The position numbers and the translations under genes were made by a program. The notes beneath the pieces are model-generated. The model searched no databases. It was not told the DNA's origin and saw only the letters and a program-made list of their open reading frames with translations. Of a stretch of 64,000 bases of DNA, positions 17,122-27,596 are shown one piece after another. Origin of the DNA: Trichocoleus sp. (lineage in GTDB: Bacteria > Cyanobacteriota > Cyanobacteriia > Elainellales > Elainellaceae); assembly GCA_036702865.1 (NCBI GenBank), contig DATNQD010000017.1, forward strand, positions 120,946 to 184,945. The letters are read 5' to 3'. Within the stretch, counting starts at the first letter, position 1. The number at the start of each line of letters is the position of its first letter.

Positions 17122-19772
17122 AACCTTCTCGTTTGTCTGCATTGCCGTCCCAACATCCAGAACGGTTGCCCCATGTTGAGCCGATTTTGTGGGGCTGCAT
17201 GACCATGGTGCTGGTGCTGCTGGGGCTGAATGGCTTATCGCCACTGGGATGGATTGCGCCGCTCCTATTTGCTTACTGGACGCTCTACCCGCCGCCAAAA
17301 CCGATCGCCCTTGCGCTCCTGGGCTGCTGCTGGGCACTATTGCTGCTGCTGAGCTTTAATGAACTGGCAATGCGGCAACTTGTTGCTTCCGTTGGGCTGG
17401 TTTTGCTGAGTCCATTGGTGCGGCAAAAACTGGTTCAGCAAGAGTGGCAGTGGCTCTCTCAACAAATGCTGGCAACCCTGACGCGAGACGAGACGGCAAG
17501 CAGCCCTGAACAAGCCATTGCTCATGCGCTGTCTACCCTCAAGCAGTTCACCTGTGCTAATGGGGCGATCGTGCTGCGCCAATTAGATGACGTGACTGCC
17601 GAAGCTTTGGTCTGTCTGCCCCCCACGTTCCTCCCCGATCGCCTCACGACTCCGGCTTTGTTTGCTGAAGCAATAAGCCAGAATCGATGCCTTTACTACC
17701 CAGATTATGCTGCTTTACCAAATGCAGTGAGTGGGTTTGTGGTGCAGGGCGTGCGATCGGTAGCAGTGTTGCCCTTAAATCAGACGGATCAGATGCAGGG
17801 GGCGATCGTGCTGTTTTGGCATCAATCCATGAATCCGTCACCCGCTTTGCAGAGTTTCATGGAGTCGCTGCGAGAGGGGTTAAAGAATCTACTGCGATTC
17901 CAGGATGTGACGCTGCGTTTGGATCGGCTACAGGCGCGGTTAGGCGCTATTTTGGAAACCATTCCGCAAGGCGTTGTCTTTATTGATGAAAGCGGAGAAC
18001 AGGGCTGGCTAAATGCTACTGCGGCAATGCACCTGGAACTTCCTCAGGGCGCAGTCGAGCCGATCGCCATTTCTCAAGCAATGACCGCTTTACGACTGAA
18101 AGCCGAAAACCATCAGGAAATTGCGCAAAAAGCTGCCCAGTTTTTTACCCAACCACAGGTTGAAATTCGCGATTGGCAATGGCTGTTTAGCCAACCTCAA
18201 CCAAAGGTGTTGAGCCTTTCGAGTACCCCCATTCACTTGTGTAATGTACCCGGTCGATTATGGGTGCTGGATGACATTACCGAACGCAAGCAGGCAGAAG
18301 TCGAAACCCAAAAGGCAAAAGATCTAGCGGAAGCTGCGACTCGTGCCAAGAGCGAGTTTCTGGCAAATATGAGCCACGAAATCCGGACACCGCTGAATGG
18401 TATTCTTGGTTACGCCCAAATTTTGCAGAAAGAGAAATCCCTGACCGAACATCAACGCAATGGGCTGCACATTATTTATTCCTGCGGAGAACATCTGCTG
18501 ACGCTGATCAACGATGTGCTGGATCTCTCTAAGATTGAGGCACAAAAGATGGAGCTTTATCTGCACGATCTCCATCTGCCCCAGTTTCTCGAAGAGATTT
18601 CTGAAATCTGTCGGGTTCGCGCTTCGCAAAAAGGAATTTCGCTGACCTATCAAACCATTTCGGCGCTACCAACCTTTGTGCTGGCAGATGAGAAACGCCT
18701 GCGGCAAATTTTGTTGAACATTTTGGGGAATGCCGTGAAATTTACTGAGCGAGGCGGTGTTACTTTCCGAGTGGGATGGGTCGATCGCTTTGAAACCGTT
18801 GCACCAGACGCAATCCCCACCATTCGCTTTCAGATCGAGGATACGGGAATTGGCATGACTGCTGATCACCTGGCAGCAATTTTTCTGCCTTTTCAGCAAG
18901 TGGGTGAGCAAAGTCGCAAAACAGAGGGAACCGGGCTAGGGCTATCGATTAGCCGACAGCTAGTGCAAATGATGGGCGGTGAAATTCAGGTGAAAAGTGA
19001 GTTTGGGGCAGGCAGCACTTTCTGGTTTGATCTGTATTTCCCAGAAGTTGATTGCCCCACAAAAGCAATTCGTCCTGATCAAGGTAGGCTGATTGGCTAC
19101 GAAGGGAAGAAGCGCAAAATCCTGGTAATTGATGACAAAGCCGCAAATCGATCGGTTTTGGTGCATCTTCTGGAACCCCTGGGCTTTGAGGTAGCAGAAG
19201 CCGAGAATGGGCAAGAAGGGCTTACCATGGCAGCACAATTTCGCCCCGATATGATTCTGCTGGATCTGGTGATGCCTGTGATGGACGGGTTTGAGGCAAT
19301 TCGACGAATTCGCCAATCGATCCAGCTCAAAGAAACGATTGTCATTGCAACTTCGGCAAGCGTTTTTGGATTAGACCAGGAATCGAGCCAGCAGGCAGGC
19401 TGCAATAGCTTCCTCACTAAACCCATTCGCGAAAGCGATCTCTTAAACCAACTGCAAACCTGGTTGGGGTTAACCTGGCGCTATGAGGCAGAAGCAGATT
19501 CATTCTCGCTGTCTACCTCTGCCAATCTGCATCAAACTGGGAATGAAGCAGCAGTCGATCGGGAGATCATTCCACCTCCTCAAACTGAACTTCAGCAATT
19601 GCTGGATCTGGCGCTAAAAGGGGATATCCGAGCCATCTTAGAGCAAGCCGCTAGACTGGAAAAACTTCACTCAGACTTAATTCCCTTTGCATTACAGCTG
19701 CGTCAACTGGCAAAAGGCTTTAAGGAGCGACAAATTTTGGAGTTTGTCAAGCAATATCAGAGGCAGACATGA
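17106..19772 (+). CDS. Membrane hybrid histidine kinase (GAF-PAS-HisKA-HATPase-REC)
   Basis: An 888-residue sensor kinase. Residues about 25-105 contain four hydrophobic segments, residues 125-275 a GAF-like domain, and 280-395 a PAS-like domain ending [10 protein letters not shown]. HisKA has the phospho-histidine in [13 protein letters not shown] (about residue 423). HATPase shows an N box ([13 protein letters not shown]), DTGIGM and [10 protein letters not shown]-terminal receiver has ILVIDD and [13 protein letters not shown]. About 110 further residues end in a helical tail. It overlaps the hydrolase gene by 16 nt and shares ATGA with the next kinase gene, so all are likely one transcript. 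The hydrolase may present or process its input (inference). Confidence 0.9.
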   Translation: MFSRLKPSRLSALPSQHPERLPHVEPILWGCMTMVLVLLGLNGLSPLGWIAPLLFAYWTLYPPPKPIALALLGCCWALLLLLSFNELAMRQLVASVGLVLLSPLVRQKLVQQEWQWLSQQMLATLTRDETASSPEQAIAHALSTLKQFTCANGAIVLRQLDDVTAEALVCLPPTFLPDRLTTPALFAEAISQNRCLYYPDYAALPNAVSGFVVQGVRSVAVLPLNQTDQMQGAIVLFWHQSMNPSPALQSFMESLREGLKNLLRFQDVTLRLDRLQARLGAILETIPQGVVFIDESGEQGWLNATAAMHLELPQGAVEPIAISQAMTALRLKAENHQEIAQKAAQFFTQPQVEIRDWQWLFSQPQPKVLSLSSTPIHLCNVPGRLWVLDDITERKQAEVETQKAKDLAEAATRAKSEFLANMSHEIRTPLNGILGYAQILQKEKSLTEHQRNGLHIIYSCGEHLLTLINDVLDLSKIEAQKMELYLHDLHLPQFLEEISEICRVRASQKGISLTYQTISALPTFVLADEKRLRQILLNILGNAVKFTERGGVTFRVGWVDRFETVAPDAIPTIRFQIEDTGIGMTADHLAAIFLPFQQVGEQSRKTEGTGLGLSISRQLVQMMGGEIQVKSEFGAGSTFWFDLYFPEVDCPTKAIRPDQGRLIGYEGKKRKILVIDDKAANRSVLVHLLEPLGFEVAEAENGQEGLTMAAQFRPDMILLDLVMPVMDGFEAIRRIRQSIQLKETIVIATSASVFGLDQESSQQAGCNSFLTKPIRESDLLNQLQTWLGLTWRYEAEADSFSLSTSANLHQTGNEAAVDREIIPPPQTELQQLLDLALKGDIRAILEQAARLEKLHSDLIPFALQLRQLAKGFKERQILEFVKQYQRQT

Positions 19773-21469
19773 ATAGAGAACCGACTGAGGCAGGGGTGAT
19801 TTTGGTGGTGGATGATACGCCAACCAACCTGGAGGTTTTGTTTAACTTCCTCAGTGATTCGGGCTTTAAGATTCTGATTGCTGAAGATGGTGAAAGTGCC
19901 TTACAAAAAGCAAACTACGCCTCACCCGATCTGATTCTGCTGGATGTACTGATGCCAGGAATGGATGGGTTTGAAACCTGCCGCCACCTCAAAGAAAATG
20001 CAGCAACTCAGGCAATTCCAGTTATTTTTATGACTGCTTTGACTGAAACAGTTGACAAGATCAAGGGGTTTAATTTGGGTGCAGTTGATTACATTACGAA
20101 GCCACTGCAATACGAGGAAGTGTTGGCGCGGGTAAAAACCCATTTGCGGCTCCAAATGCTGACTCGTCAACTTCAGGCACAGAATGAGCGGCTAGAGCAG
20201 GAAATTCAGGAGCGTAAACAAATTGAAGCAAGGTTACAGCAACAAAATCGACGATCGCAACTGTTTGCAGAAGTAACGTTAAAAATTCGTCAGTCGCTAC
20301 AATTACAGGAGATCTTACAAACCACTGTCACAGAAGTACATCACATTTTGCAGTGCGATCGCATCTTGGTCTATCGGCTTTGGGCAGACGGGACAGGCAG
20401 CAGCGTTGCAGAGTCGGTTTTACCCGGATTTCCTCCAGTCGCTGGACAAATCTTTCCTGAAGAAGTCTTTCCACCAGAATTTCAGCAGCTTTATCGAGAA
20501 GGGCGGGTGCGATCGATCGCTGATGTCAAAACGGAGCACAATATTGCAGACTGCCTGGTAGATTTTGTCCAGCAGTTCCAGGTACGAGCAAAGCTAGTTG
20601 TGCCAATTATTGCCAAATCGCAGCTTTGGGGTCTGTTGATTGCTCACCAATGCCAGAATCCGCGATATTGGACTGAGTTTGAAATTGAGTTGCTTAGCCA
20701 AATCGCTGATCAGATAGGCATTGCCCTGACTCAGTCACAGCTTTTGGAGCAGGAAACACGCCAAAGCCAGGAACTAGCCCGCTCTAATACAGAATTACAG
20801 CAGTTTGCTTATATTGCGTCTCACGATCTTCAAGAACCGCTACGCATGGTGACAAGCTATTTACAATTAATTGAGCGCCGCTATAAAGACAATTTGGATG
20901 CCAATGCCAACGACTTCATCCATTTCGCAGTCGATGGGGCAAGGCGAATGCAAAAGCTAATTAACGATTTATTAGCCTATTCCCGCATTGGCACTCGTGC
21001 TCAACCCTATGAACTGATTGATTCTACGGTTGTTGTTGAGCAAGCAATTACCAATCTTAAACTGCTGATCGCTGACTATCATGCCACGGTCACTTATGAC
21101 ACTCTGCCAACGGTTCTTGCTGATGCCACCCAACTGACACAGCTATTTCAAAACCTGATTGGCAATGCAATTAAGTTTCATGGTGAAGTGCCCCCGATCG
21201 TCCAGATCCGGGCTGAAGATCAACAAGGAGAGTGGCTTTTTTCAGTTCAAGACAACGGCATTGGGCTTGAAGCGGAGTATGCAGAGCAAATTTTTGTCAT
21301 CTTTCAGCGACTTCACAACCGCACAGAATATCCGGGAACAGGAATTGGACTGGCGGTTTGTAAAAAAATTGTCGAACGGCATGGGGGGCGAATTTGGGTA
21401 CAATCCGAACTAGGTAAAGGTGCAACTTTTTACTTCACGCTTCCAGCCCAAGGAGGAATACCGTTGTGA
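19769..21469 (+). CDS. REC-GAF-histidine kinase of Cph1 type, possible cyanobacteriochrome
   Basis: 566 residues. The receiver (ILVVDD, acceptor Asp59 in LILLD, Lys in YITKP) spans 1-125, followed by a coiled coil and a phytochrome-superfamily GAF at about 163-325 ([37 protein letters not shown]). At the canonical bilin-cysteine position there is Cys262, followed by Leu where His is usual; the DXCF position reads EEVF, with no second cysteine. The kinase core [13 protein letters not shown] (His352) through IFVIFQRLH and [12 protein letters not shown] closely resembles Cph1. An Rcp1-like receiver follows directly (4-nt overlap). Chromophore binding is not demonstrated. Confidence 0.88.
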   Translation: MNREPTEAGVILVVDDTPTNLEVLFNFLSDSGFKILIAEDGESALQKANYASPDLILLDVLMPGMDGFETCRHLKENAATQAIPVIFMTALTETVDKIKGFNLGAVDYITKPLQYEEVLARVKTHLRLQMLTRQLQAQNERLEQEIQERKQIEARLQQQNRRSQLFAEVTLKIRQSLQLQEILQTTVTEVHHILQCDRILVYRLWADGTGSSVAESVLPGFPPVAGQIFPEEVFPPEFQQLYREGRVRSIADVKTEHNIADCLVDFVQQFQVRAKLVVPIIAKSQLWGLLIAHQCQNPRYWTEFEIELLSQIADQIGIALTQSQLLEQETRQSQELARSNTELQQFAYIASHDLQEPLRMVTSYLQLIERRYKDNLDANANDFIHFAVDGARRMQKLINDLLAYSRIGTRAQPYELIDSTVVVEQAITNLKLLIADYHATVTYDTLPTVLADATQLTQLFQNLIGNAIKFHGEVPPIVQIRAEDQQGEWLFSVQDNGIGLEAEYAEQIFVIFQRLHNRTEYPGTGIGLAVCKKIVERHGGRIWVQSELGKGATFYFTLPAQGGIPL

Positions 21470-21921
21470 ATCAAGTAAGCATTGGGGAGCGGACTAAACC
21501 GATCGAAATTCTGCTGGTTGAAGATAATCCTGGTGATGTTCGCTTGACGCAAGAAGTGCTGCAGGATGGCAATATCAATAATCATTTAAACGTGGTGGAG
21601 GATGGTGTTAAAGCAATTGCTTTTCTCAAACAAGTACCTCCTTACGCATATGCGCCTTGTCCTGATCTAATCTTGCTCGACCTCAATCTACCCCGAAAGG
21701 GAGGACAGGAAGTTCTAAAAGTGGTAAAAGCAGATGAGCGGCTGAAACGAATTCCTGTGGTGATTCTGACAACCTCACTTGCTGAAGAAGATATCATTCG
21801 TGCTTATAATTTACATGCAAACTGCTATATTGCTAAACCAATCGATTTAGACCAGTTTATTAAAGTGATTAAATCAATCGAAGAGTTCTGGTTGACGATC
21901 GTGAAATTGCCGTCAAAATAA
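21466..21921 (+). CDS. Rcp1-like response regulator
   Basis: A 151-residue single receiver of the phytochrome-partner class: [19 protein letters not shown] at the start, a phospho-acceptor in [23 protein letters not shown] for the switch threonine, and [16 protein letters not shown] with the conserved lysine. The GGQEVL and NCYIAKP segments typify Rcp1 and its relatives. The start is a GTG sharing GTGA with the previous stop, with AAGGAGGA just upstream. The order kinase then Rcp mirrors cph1-rcp1, so it is the likely phosphate acceptor of the preceding kinase. Confidence 0.9.
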   Translation: MNQVSIGERTKPIEILLVEDNPGDVRLTQEVLQDGNINNHLNVVEDGVKAIAFLKQVPPYAYAPCPDLILLDLNLPRKGGQEVLKVVKADERLKRIPVVILTTSLAEEDIIRAYNLHANCYIAKPIDLDQFIKVIKSIEEFWLTIVKLPSK

Positions 21922-21926
21922 TTAAA

Positions 21927-23873
21927 ATGAACCATTCTTTAATCAAAGTTTTACTTATTGAGGATAATCCTGGGGATGCACGATTATTACAAGAACTGCT
22001 GGCGGAAGTAACTTTAATTCAGTTTCAGCTTCACCATGTCGATCGCTTGCGGCAAGGGATCAATCTCCTCAAAACAGAATCTTTTGATGTCATCTTACTC
22101 GACCTTTCACTGCCCGACAGCCAGGAACTAGCAACGTTCATTGCGCTCCATCAGCAGGTTCCTGGCATCCCGATCGTGGTAATCACCGGGCTAAACGACG
22201 AAACGCTGGCGCTCAGAGCTGTTCATGAGGGCGCACAGGATTATTTGCTCAAAGGACAACTAACCAGCGATTTACTAACGCGAGCAATTCGATATGCGAT
22301 CGAGCGTCATCAAGCTGAACAAAAAATTCGAGAACAGGCAGCCTTGCTTGATGTGGCAACTGATGCAATTCTGCTGCGCGATTGGGAAGGTCAAATTCTG
22401 TTCTGGAATAAGGGGGCGGAGCGGATCTACGGCTGGAAGGCAGAAACAGTCCTGGGTAAAAAGGCAAATGAACTGCTCTATCAACAGCCACTCAAGCAGT
22501 TTGAGGAAGCCCAAAAGATTTTGATCGAGACGGGAGAATGGCAGGGAGAACTGAATCACGTTACTTCTGAGGGTCGATCGATCATTGTTTCGAGTCGCTG
22601 GGTATTGCTCTATGATGACCATCAGAAACCGAAATCTGTGTTGATTGTCAGTACAGATATTACTGAGAAAAAACTTCTGGAAGCGCAGTTTCTCCGAGCA
22701 CAGCGGATGGAGAGTATTGGAACGCTTGCCAGCGGCATTGCCCATGATTTGAACAATATCCTGACGCCAGTACTGGCTGTTTCTCAACTGCTCCAGATGA
22801 AGCTATCCACGATCGATGAGCGCGATCAGGAATTGCTGGCAATTGTGGCAACAAACGCAAGGCGCGGAGCCGCTTTAGTGAAGCAGGTCTTATCTTTTGC
22901 CAGAGGTGCAGAAGGAAAACATACAATCTTGCAGATCAAACACCTGCTCTGGGAAGTGCAGCAGATCATTCAAGAGACCTTTCCCAAGTCCATTGCGGTT
23001 CAAACCAGCCTGCCAGAAAACCTGTGGGTGATTACAGGAGAACCGACGCAACTCCATCAGGTGCTGATGAATTTATGTATTAATGCGCGAGATGCCATGC
23101 CCGATGGCGGCGTTTTGAAAATCACGGCAACCAATTGCGTACTGGATGAAAGCTACACGCAAATGAACCTGGAGGCGAAGGTTGGATCTTATCTAATGAT
23201 CACCATTGGCGATACAGGAATTGGTATGTCTCCTGAAACAATCGATCGCATCTTTGAACCCTTCTTTACAACCAAGGAAATTGGGCAGGGAACAGGGTTA
23301 GGATTATCGACAGCCCTTGGAATTATTAAAAGTCACGGTGGCTTTATTGATGTCAAAAGTGCCATTGGACAGGGCACGCAATTCAAGATTTATTTGCCAG
23401 CCGTTAACGCAGCAGAGCAGCCCGAAAATCAGGATTATGGGATTCCAATGGGCGAGAATGAGCTAATTCTCATTGTTGATGACGAAGCGGCAATTCGAGA
23501 AATTAGTAGAGTGTCCCTGGAGTCTTTCAACTATCGAGTTTTAAGCGCAAGTGATGGCATTGAAGCGATCACAATCTATGCTCAGCATAAGCATGAAATC
23601 AGTTTGGCGATCGTTGATATTATGATGCCTTCTCTGGATGGAGCTGTCACCATTCGCACCTTGCAGAAGATTAACCCCAAGATCAAAATCATCGCGGTCA
23701 GTGGTCTGATGTCGAACAGTCAGTTAAACGCAAATTCAATTGCAGGGACGCATCGCTTTTTAGCGAAACCCTACACTGCAAAAGATTTATTAGTCGCCGT
23801 TCATCAGGCTTTACATGCCAAAACAGCCAACCCCCTCCAGGCGATCGAAAATATTGCAGGCGATCGGGGTTAG
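21927..23873 (+). CDS. Hybrid sensor REC-PAS-HisKA-HATPase-REC
   Basis: 648 residues. The N-terminal receiver (VLLIEDNPGDARLLQELL, VILLDLSLPD, YLLKGQL) is followed by a PAS domain (ATDAILLRDWEGQILFWNKG). The kinase of the NtrB-like subgroup has GTLASGIAHDLNNILTPV as the phospho-histidine box, NLCINARDAMPDGG as the N box, and DTGIGM and GTGLGLSTALGI. The C-terminal receiver reads LILIVDDEAAIREI, VDIMMPSLDG and FLAKPY. It begins 5 nt after the Rcp1-like gene and closes the operon. Two receivers around one kinase suggest it integrates phosphate from the earlier kinases and passes it onward. Confidence 0.9.
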   Translation: MNHSLIKVLLIEDNPGDARLLQELLAEVTLIQFQLHHVDRLRQGINLLKTESFDVILLDLSLPDSQELATFIALHQQVPGIPIVVITGLNDETLALRAVHEGAQDYLLKGQLTSDLLTRAIRYAIERHQAEQKIREQAALLDVATDAILLRDWEGQILFWNKGAERIYGWKAETVLGKKANELLYQQPLKQFEEAQKILIETGEWQGELNHVTSEGRSIIVSSRWVLLYDDHQKPKSVLIVSTDITEKKLLEAQFLRAQRMESIGTLASGIAHDLNNILTPVLAVSQLLQMKLSTIDERDQELLAIVATNARRGAALVKQVLSFARGAEGKHTILQIKHLLWEVQQIIQETFPKSIAVQTSLPENLWVITGEPTQLHQVLMNLCINARDAMPDGGVLKITATNCVLDESYTQMNLEAKVGSYLMITIGDTGIGMSPETIDRIFEPFFTTKEIGQGTGLGLSTALGIIKSHGGFIDVKSAIGQGTQFKIYLPAVNAAEQPENQDYGIPMGENELILIVDDEAAIREISRVSLESFNYRVLSASDGIEAITIYAQHKHEISLAIVDIMMPSLDGAVTIRTLQKINPKIKIIAVSGLMSNSQLNANSIAGTHRFLAKPYTAKDLLVAVHQALHAKTANPLQAIENIAGDRG

Positions 23874-24053
23874 GAAACAAGTAAGATATCGCTCGATTAA
23901 CTCGATCAGATTGTTCGATTACCGATACGGACTGCACCAAGAAAAGAAGATACCCCGATCGGGGCAGGCTAAGCGAAATGGAATTATTGAACCGATCGCA
24001 TCCTTGCCATACCTGCCCTGAAGGGAGATTCGTTTTCTAAAAATTGCCAGGGT

Positions 24054-24479
24054 CTACTCTGCTTTCTGTTCTGGCGGCACAAACTCCATTGCCACTCCAT
24101 TCATACAGTATCGTTTTCCAGTCGGCGCAGGACCATCCTCAAAAACGTGACCCAAATGCCCGCCGCAGCGGTGGCAATGCACTTCAACCCTGGTCATAAA
24201 TAAGCTGCGATCGGTCGTTGTTTCAACTGCACCCTCGATCGGCTCAAAGAAGCTGGGCCAGCCAGTGCCGCTGTTAAATTTGGTGTTTGAGGTAAAGAGC
24301 GGAGTGCCACAACCCGCACAAACATAGGTTCCTGGCTCATAGGTTTTGTCTAGGGGACTGGTTCCTGCCCGTTCTGTACCGTGCTTCCGCAGCACGCGAA
24401 ACTGTTCTGGCGTGAGTTGACTGCGCCACTCTTCTTCAGTTTTTTGAACTGCAAATTTTTCGTTCTTTGAGGTCGTCAT
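24054..24479 (-). CDS. msrB: Peptide-methionine (R)-S-oxide reductase
   Basis: Repairs oxidised methionine by reducing methionine-R-sulfoxide in proteins. 141 residues with all MsrB hallmarks: SQLTPEQFRVLRKHGTE, zinc-binding CAGCGTPLF and CHRCGGHLGHVF, GTGWPSFFEP, and the catalytic cysteine in RYCMNG. No export signal, so it is cytosolic. It is a single gene convergent with the 16.3-23.9 kb operon. Confidence 0.95.
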   Translation of the reverse strand: MTTSKNEKFAVQKTEEEWRSQLTPEQFRVLRKHGTERAGTSPLDKTYEPGTYVCAGCGTPLFTSNTKFNSGTGWPSFFEPIEGAVETTTDRSLFMTRVEVHCHRCGGHLGHVFEDGPAPTGKRYCMNGVAMEFVPPEQKAE

Positions 24480-24851
24480 ATTGTCTAATGTCTCCTAAAC
24501 ACTACTTTCGCAGCTACAGAACCTATTTCTAGGATCTCACAAAACCCTGGATGCGGGTTGATGGCAGCAGTCGTGACAACCGTCCCTCTCGGAAGTCATA
24601 GTTTCCTGGCTCAAATCTCGTTCATCAGAAGCGGATCATGCGGGGTAGAAGACTGAACTGGCGGTAGGGATGGTACAGTATCTATGCCTATTACTCTTTA
24701 TTAAGAGATGATTGGGCAACTGTCCGTTCTGACAGTCTCGTTCTGGCATTCATGGTTGACCAAACCTGTTTGACAAGCCTATTTGTGAAAGCCTGTCGAA
24801 ACTCGATCGTGATTCCTGCGTCTATCAACATGCAAGCTAACTGACCCCAAA
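24480..24851. other. Divergent intergenic region msrB / DedA gene
   Basis: 372 nt with no supportable gene or clear repeat. Presumably it contains the two divergent promoters. Confidence 0.5.
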
Positions 24852-25433
24852 ATGCAAATTGGTTACTTCGGAATTCTGGTATTAATGGTGTTTTCGCCTG
24901 TCCCACCTGAGGTTTTTGTGCCGATGGCAGGATTCATGGTCGCCCAGGGGAAGCTGAACTTTTTTTATGTTGTTTTAGCTGCGGTTGCCGGATTTGTAGT
25001 TAGCGTTTTGCCCTGGTATTTAGCGGGTCGGTATCTGGGAAAGCAGGGGTTGAACAAGTTGGTCGATCGCCGCTATCGGTGGCTAAACATTTCTCAAGAC
25101 AAGCTGCAAAAGGCAAATCGCTGGTTTTATCGCTATCGGGGACAGGCAATTATCCTGTCTTTGTTGGTTCCTGGGTTTCGCAATGTGATGTCAGTCCCAG
25201 CCGGGTTAAGCGGTATGTCCCTGGTAACATTCTTGTCGTACACCGGGGCAGGAGCAACCGTTTGGCTGGCTCTGTTAACTTATGCAGGTTATGTTCTGGG
25301 AGACCGCTATGAGCTTATTGATGACTATCTCAGTGCATCGGCTCCAGCGATCGGCATATTGCTGGTTGTTGCGGTTTCAGTTTGGGGTGTAAAACGCTAT
25401 CTCAGGCATAAAGCTTCTTCCTATTCAGACTAA
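24852..25433 (+). CDS. DedA-family membrane protein
   Basis: A 193-residue polytopic membrane protein of the DedA/SNARE-associated (VTT) family, implicated in lipid flipping and membrane homeostasis. The core FSPVPPEVFVPMAGFMVAQG corresponds to the re-entrant loop region. AAVAGFVVSVLPWYLAGRYLG, then FYRYRGQAIILSLLVPGFR-NVMSVPAGLSGM, gives the second loop with the conserved arginine. The ATG at 24852 lacks a clear Shine-Dalgarno, and an in-frame stop at 24810 limits any extension. It converges on the rppB-like gene with a 4-nt overlap. A second DedA gene lies at 43.2 kb. Confidence 0.85.
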   Translation: MQIGYFGILVLMVFSPVPPEVFVPMAGFMVAQGKLNFFYVVLAAVAGFVVSVLPWYLAGRYLGKQGLNKLVDRRYRWLNISQDKLQKANRWFYRYRGQAIILSLLVPGFRNVMSVPAGLSGMSLVTFLSYTGAGATVWLALLTYAGYVLGDRYELIDDYLSASAPAIGILLVVAVSVWGVKRYLRHKASSYSD

Positions 25434-26845
25434 TTCGGTGAACTGATTTTGTAGCGATCGACAGATTGCTGTGCCAGAAGCGGTAGTCGCAAACTAAATG
25501 TGCTGCCTTTGCCAAGCTCACTCTGCACCTGCACAGTTCCACCGTGAGACTGAACGAGCACCTGAGTAATGGCTAATCCTAATCCTGAACTGCCTCGATG
25601 CCGCGATCGTTCCTGGTTAACACGATAAAAGCGATCGAAAATCCTGGCTTGATCGGTCGGAGAGATACCAATTCCGGTATCAATGACCTGAATGAGTGCC
25701 TGTCCATGCTCGGAGGTGAGCTTAACGAGCACATTCCCGCCCAGCGGCGTATATTGAATGGCATTGCTAATGAGATTGGCGACCGCCCGACCGATCTGAT
25801 CTGCGCTACCCACCATGTAGAGCGGCGAAGAATGAAGCTCAACCGCAAGCGTGACATCATTTGCCATCGCCAGCGCCATCAACTCCTCAACTCGCTCTTT
25901 GACAATGATATCCAGACAGCAGAGCGTAAAGGGGGCAACAGCAGTTTGCTGATCAATCTGACAGAGCGTCAGGAGATCCTGAACTAAGCTAGATAGCCGA
26001 TAACTCTGACGATTCACGATTTGTAGGGTTTCTTGAGCCTCTTGTGCAGAGAGATCTTCGGCTCGTAAAGCAGTTTGAACCATTGCCCGCATTGCCGCAA
26101 CTGGGGTTCGCAACTCATGAGCAGCATCAGCGGTAAATTGCTGCATTTGTTCATAAGACTGACGCATCGGCTGAATCACCAAACCCGCTAACCACCAACT
26201 GGAGCAGCCCACCAGCCCGATCGCCAAAACCACCACTCCGCCCAAACCGATCTCAATCCATACCAGGTAGCTATCCAGGTCATCCAGTGGTTGAGCAATT
26301 TGCATCAATCCCCAATCTTGTCGAGTCTTGGTATGCAGGGGATAGCTTGCCTTGTGATAGTGCTTACCCTGCCAATAGTGACCTTGCTTCCAAAACCCCT
26401 CTTGATGGCACTCTGAGTTGAAATAGGGCAACGCCATCGTTAGAATCTGATTTTTGTTTGGATCGAGAAACCGGACGCAGTATTCTCGGCTGCCCCAATC
26501 ATCAACAGTTTGATTAACATCCAGGCGATCGACCTTTTCCCGAATGGCAGGAGGGCAACTAACATTCTGTTTACAAAGTTCAATGAGTAAGAGTTGAGCC
26601 AGTTCATCTTCTGGTTGAGGCCGAATGAATGATGGATCAATCTGTCCACTTTGGACAAGACCTGTCTCAACCTCGTTCTCCAGCGTTGATGCAAGTCTTT
26701 GCATTTCACCATCTAAGTGAAGCCAGCGGGCATGAACCAGCAATCGATCGATCGCAATGCCTGACAGAATCAGGATCAGTGTCATTACACTGGTATACCA
26801 GGTAGCCAAACGCAGGCGAGTCAGGCGAAATGGTTTGCTATGCAT
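25430..26845 (-). CDS. rppB: Sensor histidine kinase, RppB-like
   Basis: A 471-residue membrane kinase. There is a membrane segment at the start (WYTSVMTLILILSGIAIDRLL), a periplasmic sensor domain with several cysteines and histidines (NVSCPP, YFNSECHQ, YWQGKHYHKAS), and a second membrane segment. Next come HisKA with FTADAAHELRTPVAAMRAM, the N box NLISNAIQYTPLGG, DTGIGIS and GSSGLGLAITQVL. The His/Cys-rich sensor region fits metal or redox sensing. The ATG at 26845 was chosen over an upstream in-frame one because it overlaps the rppA stop by only 8 nt. Pairing with an RppA-type regulator (RppAB/NrsRS family) supports the name; the actual signal is not proven. Confidence 0.85.
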   Translation of the reverse strand: MHSKPFRLTRLRLATWYTSVMTLILILSGIAIDRLLVHARWLHLDGEMQRLASTLENEVETGLVQSGQIDPSFIRPQPEDELAQLLLIELCKQNVSCPPAIREKVDRLDVNQTVDDWGSREYCVRFLDPNKNQILTMALPYFNSECHQEGFWKQGHYWQGKHYHKASYPLHTKTRQDWGLMQIAQPLDDLDSYLVWIEIGLGGVVVLAIGLVGCSSWWLAGLVIQPMRQSYEQMQQFTADAAHELRTPVAAMRAMVQTALRAEDLSAQEAQETLQIVNRQSYRLSSLVQDLLTLCQIDQQTAVAPFTLCCLDIIVKERVEELMALAMANDVTLAVELHSSPLYMVGSADQIGRAVANLISNAIQYTPLGGNVLVKLTSEHGQALIQVIDTGIGISPTDQARIFDRFYRVNQERSRHRGSSGLGLAITQVLVQSHGGTVQVQSELGKGSTFSLRLPLLAQQSVDRYKISSPN

Positions 26846-27536
26846 ATTTGGGGTTAATACGGTAGCCCATGCTCGGTACGGTTTCAATCAAATCCTGACA
26901 GCCCTTATCTGCTAACTTACGCCGCAATAATCGAATCTGAGCAGCAACGACATTGCTCGCAACTTCTGCTCCCGCTTCCCAAACCTGATAGAGCAACTGT
27001 TCACTGGTAACAATTTGCTGGGGATGGCTCATGAAGTATTCCAGTACGTGGAATTCTTTGTTGGTTAGAACAATGGTTTCAAGATTCCCTTCTGCGTTTC
27101 GGTGGTATACAATGCGATTGCTGTAATCGAGCAGCACGTTACCCAGTTGAATTTGTTGTGATTGAAGGAGGGGCGATCGACGTTGCAAGGCACGCAACCG
27201 AGCTAAGAGTTCTTCTGTATCAAAAGGTTTAACGAGATAATCATCTGCGCCTGCATCCAGTCCGGCAATTTTGTCTTCGACTCGATCGCGGGCTGTCAAC
27301 ATGAGAATTGGTAAGGCTCGCTGAGATTTTCTGATTTGCTGACAGAGTTCAATGCCGGTCATGCCTGGAAGGAGCCAGTCTACGATCGCAGCACTATATT
27401 GGGTCCACTGGCTTTCAAGATAGCTCCAGCCTTCTTTGCCATCCTGTGCCCAATCCACAATGTATTTTTCTTGCTTCAGTGCCCACTTAATTGCAGTCCC
27501 TAAATCTGGCTCGTCTTCGACCAACAGCACTCTCAT
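26838..27536 (-). CDS. rppA: OmpR-family response regulator RppA
   Basis: 232 residues, similar throughout to cyanobacterial RppA. The receiver reads RVLLVEDEPDLGTAIKWAL, with acceptor aspartate in IVDWLLPGMTG, LMLTARDRVEDKIAGLDAG and YLVKPF. The winged-helix output reads IVLTNKEFHVLEYFMSHP, then SNVVAAQIRLLRRKL and a terminal SMGYRIN. RppA was described as a redox-responsive regulator of photosynthesis genes, and a relative (NrsR) controls nickel export. rppB follows with an 8-nt overlap. Two exact ATGAAATCT repeats 11 nt apart lie 60-80 nt upstream of the start, as expected for an OmpR-type operator. Confidence 0.92.
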   Translation of the reverse strand: MRVLLVEDEPDLGTAIKWALKQEKYIVDWAQDGKEGWSYLESQWTQYSAAIVDWLLPGMTGIELCQQIRKSQRALPILMLTARDRVEDKIAGLDAGADDYLVKPFDTEELLARLRALQRRSPLLQSQQIQLGNVLLDYSNRIVYHRNAEGNLETIVLTNKEFHVLEYFMSHPQQIVTSEQLLYQVWEAGAEVASNVVAAQIRLLRRKLADKGCQDLIETVPSMGYRINPKYA

Positions 27537-27596
27537 AGCAAATCAAATTCAGACGTTCCAGTATGCTATTGTATCCGTCCAGACTAGGCTTCTCAA

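Noticed and set aside
24691..24906. 71-codon minus-strand frame between msrB and the DedA gene
   Set aside because: Overlaps the DedA start, lacks a ribosome site and resembles no known protein.
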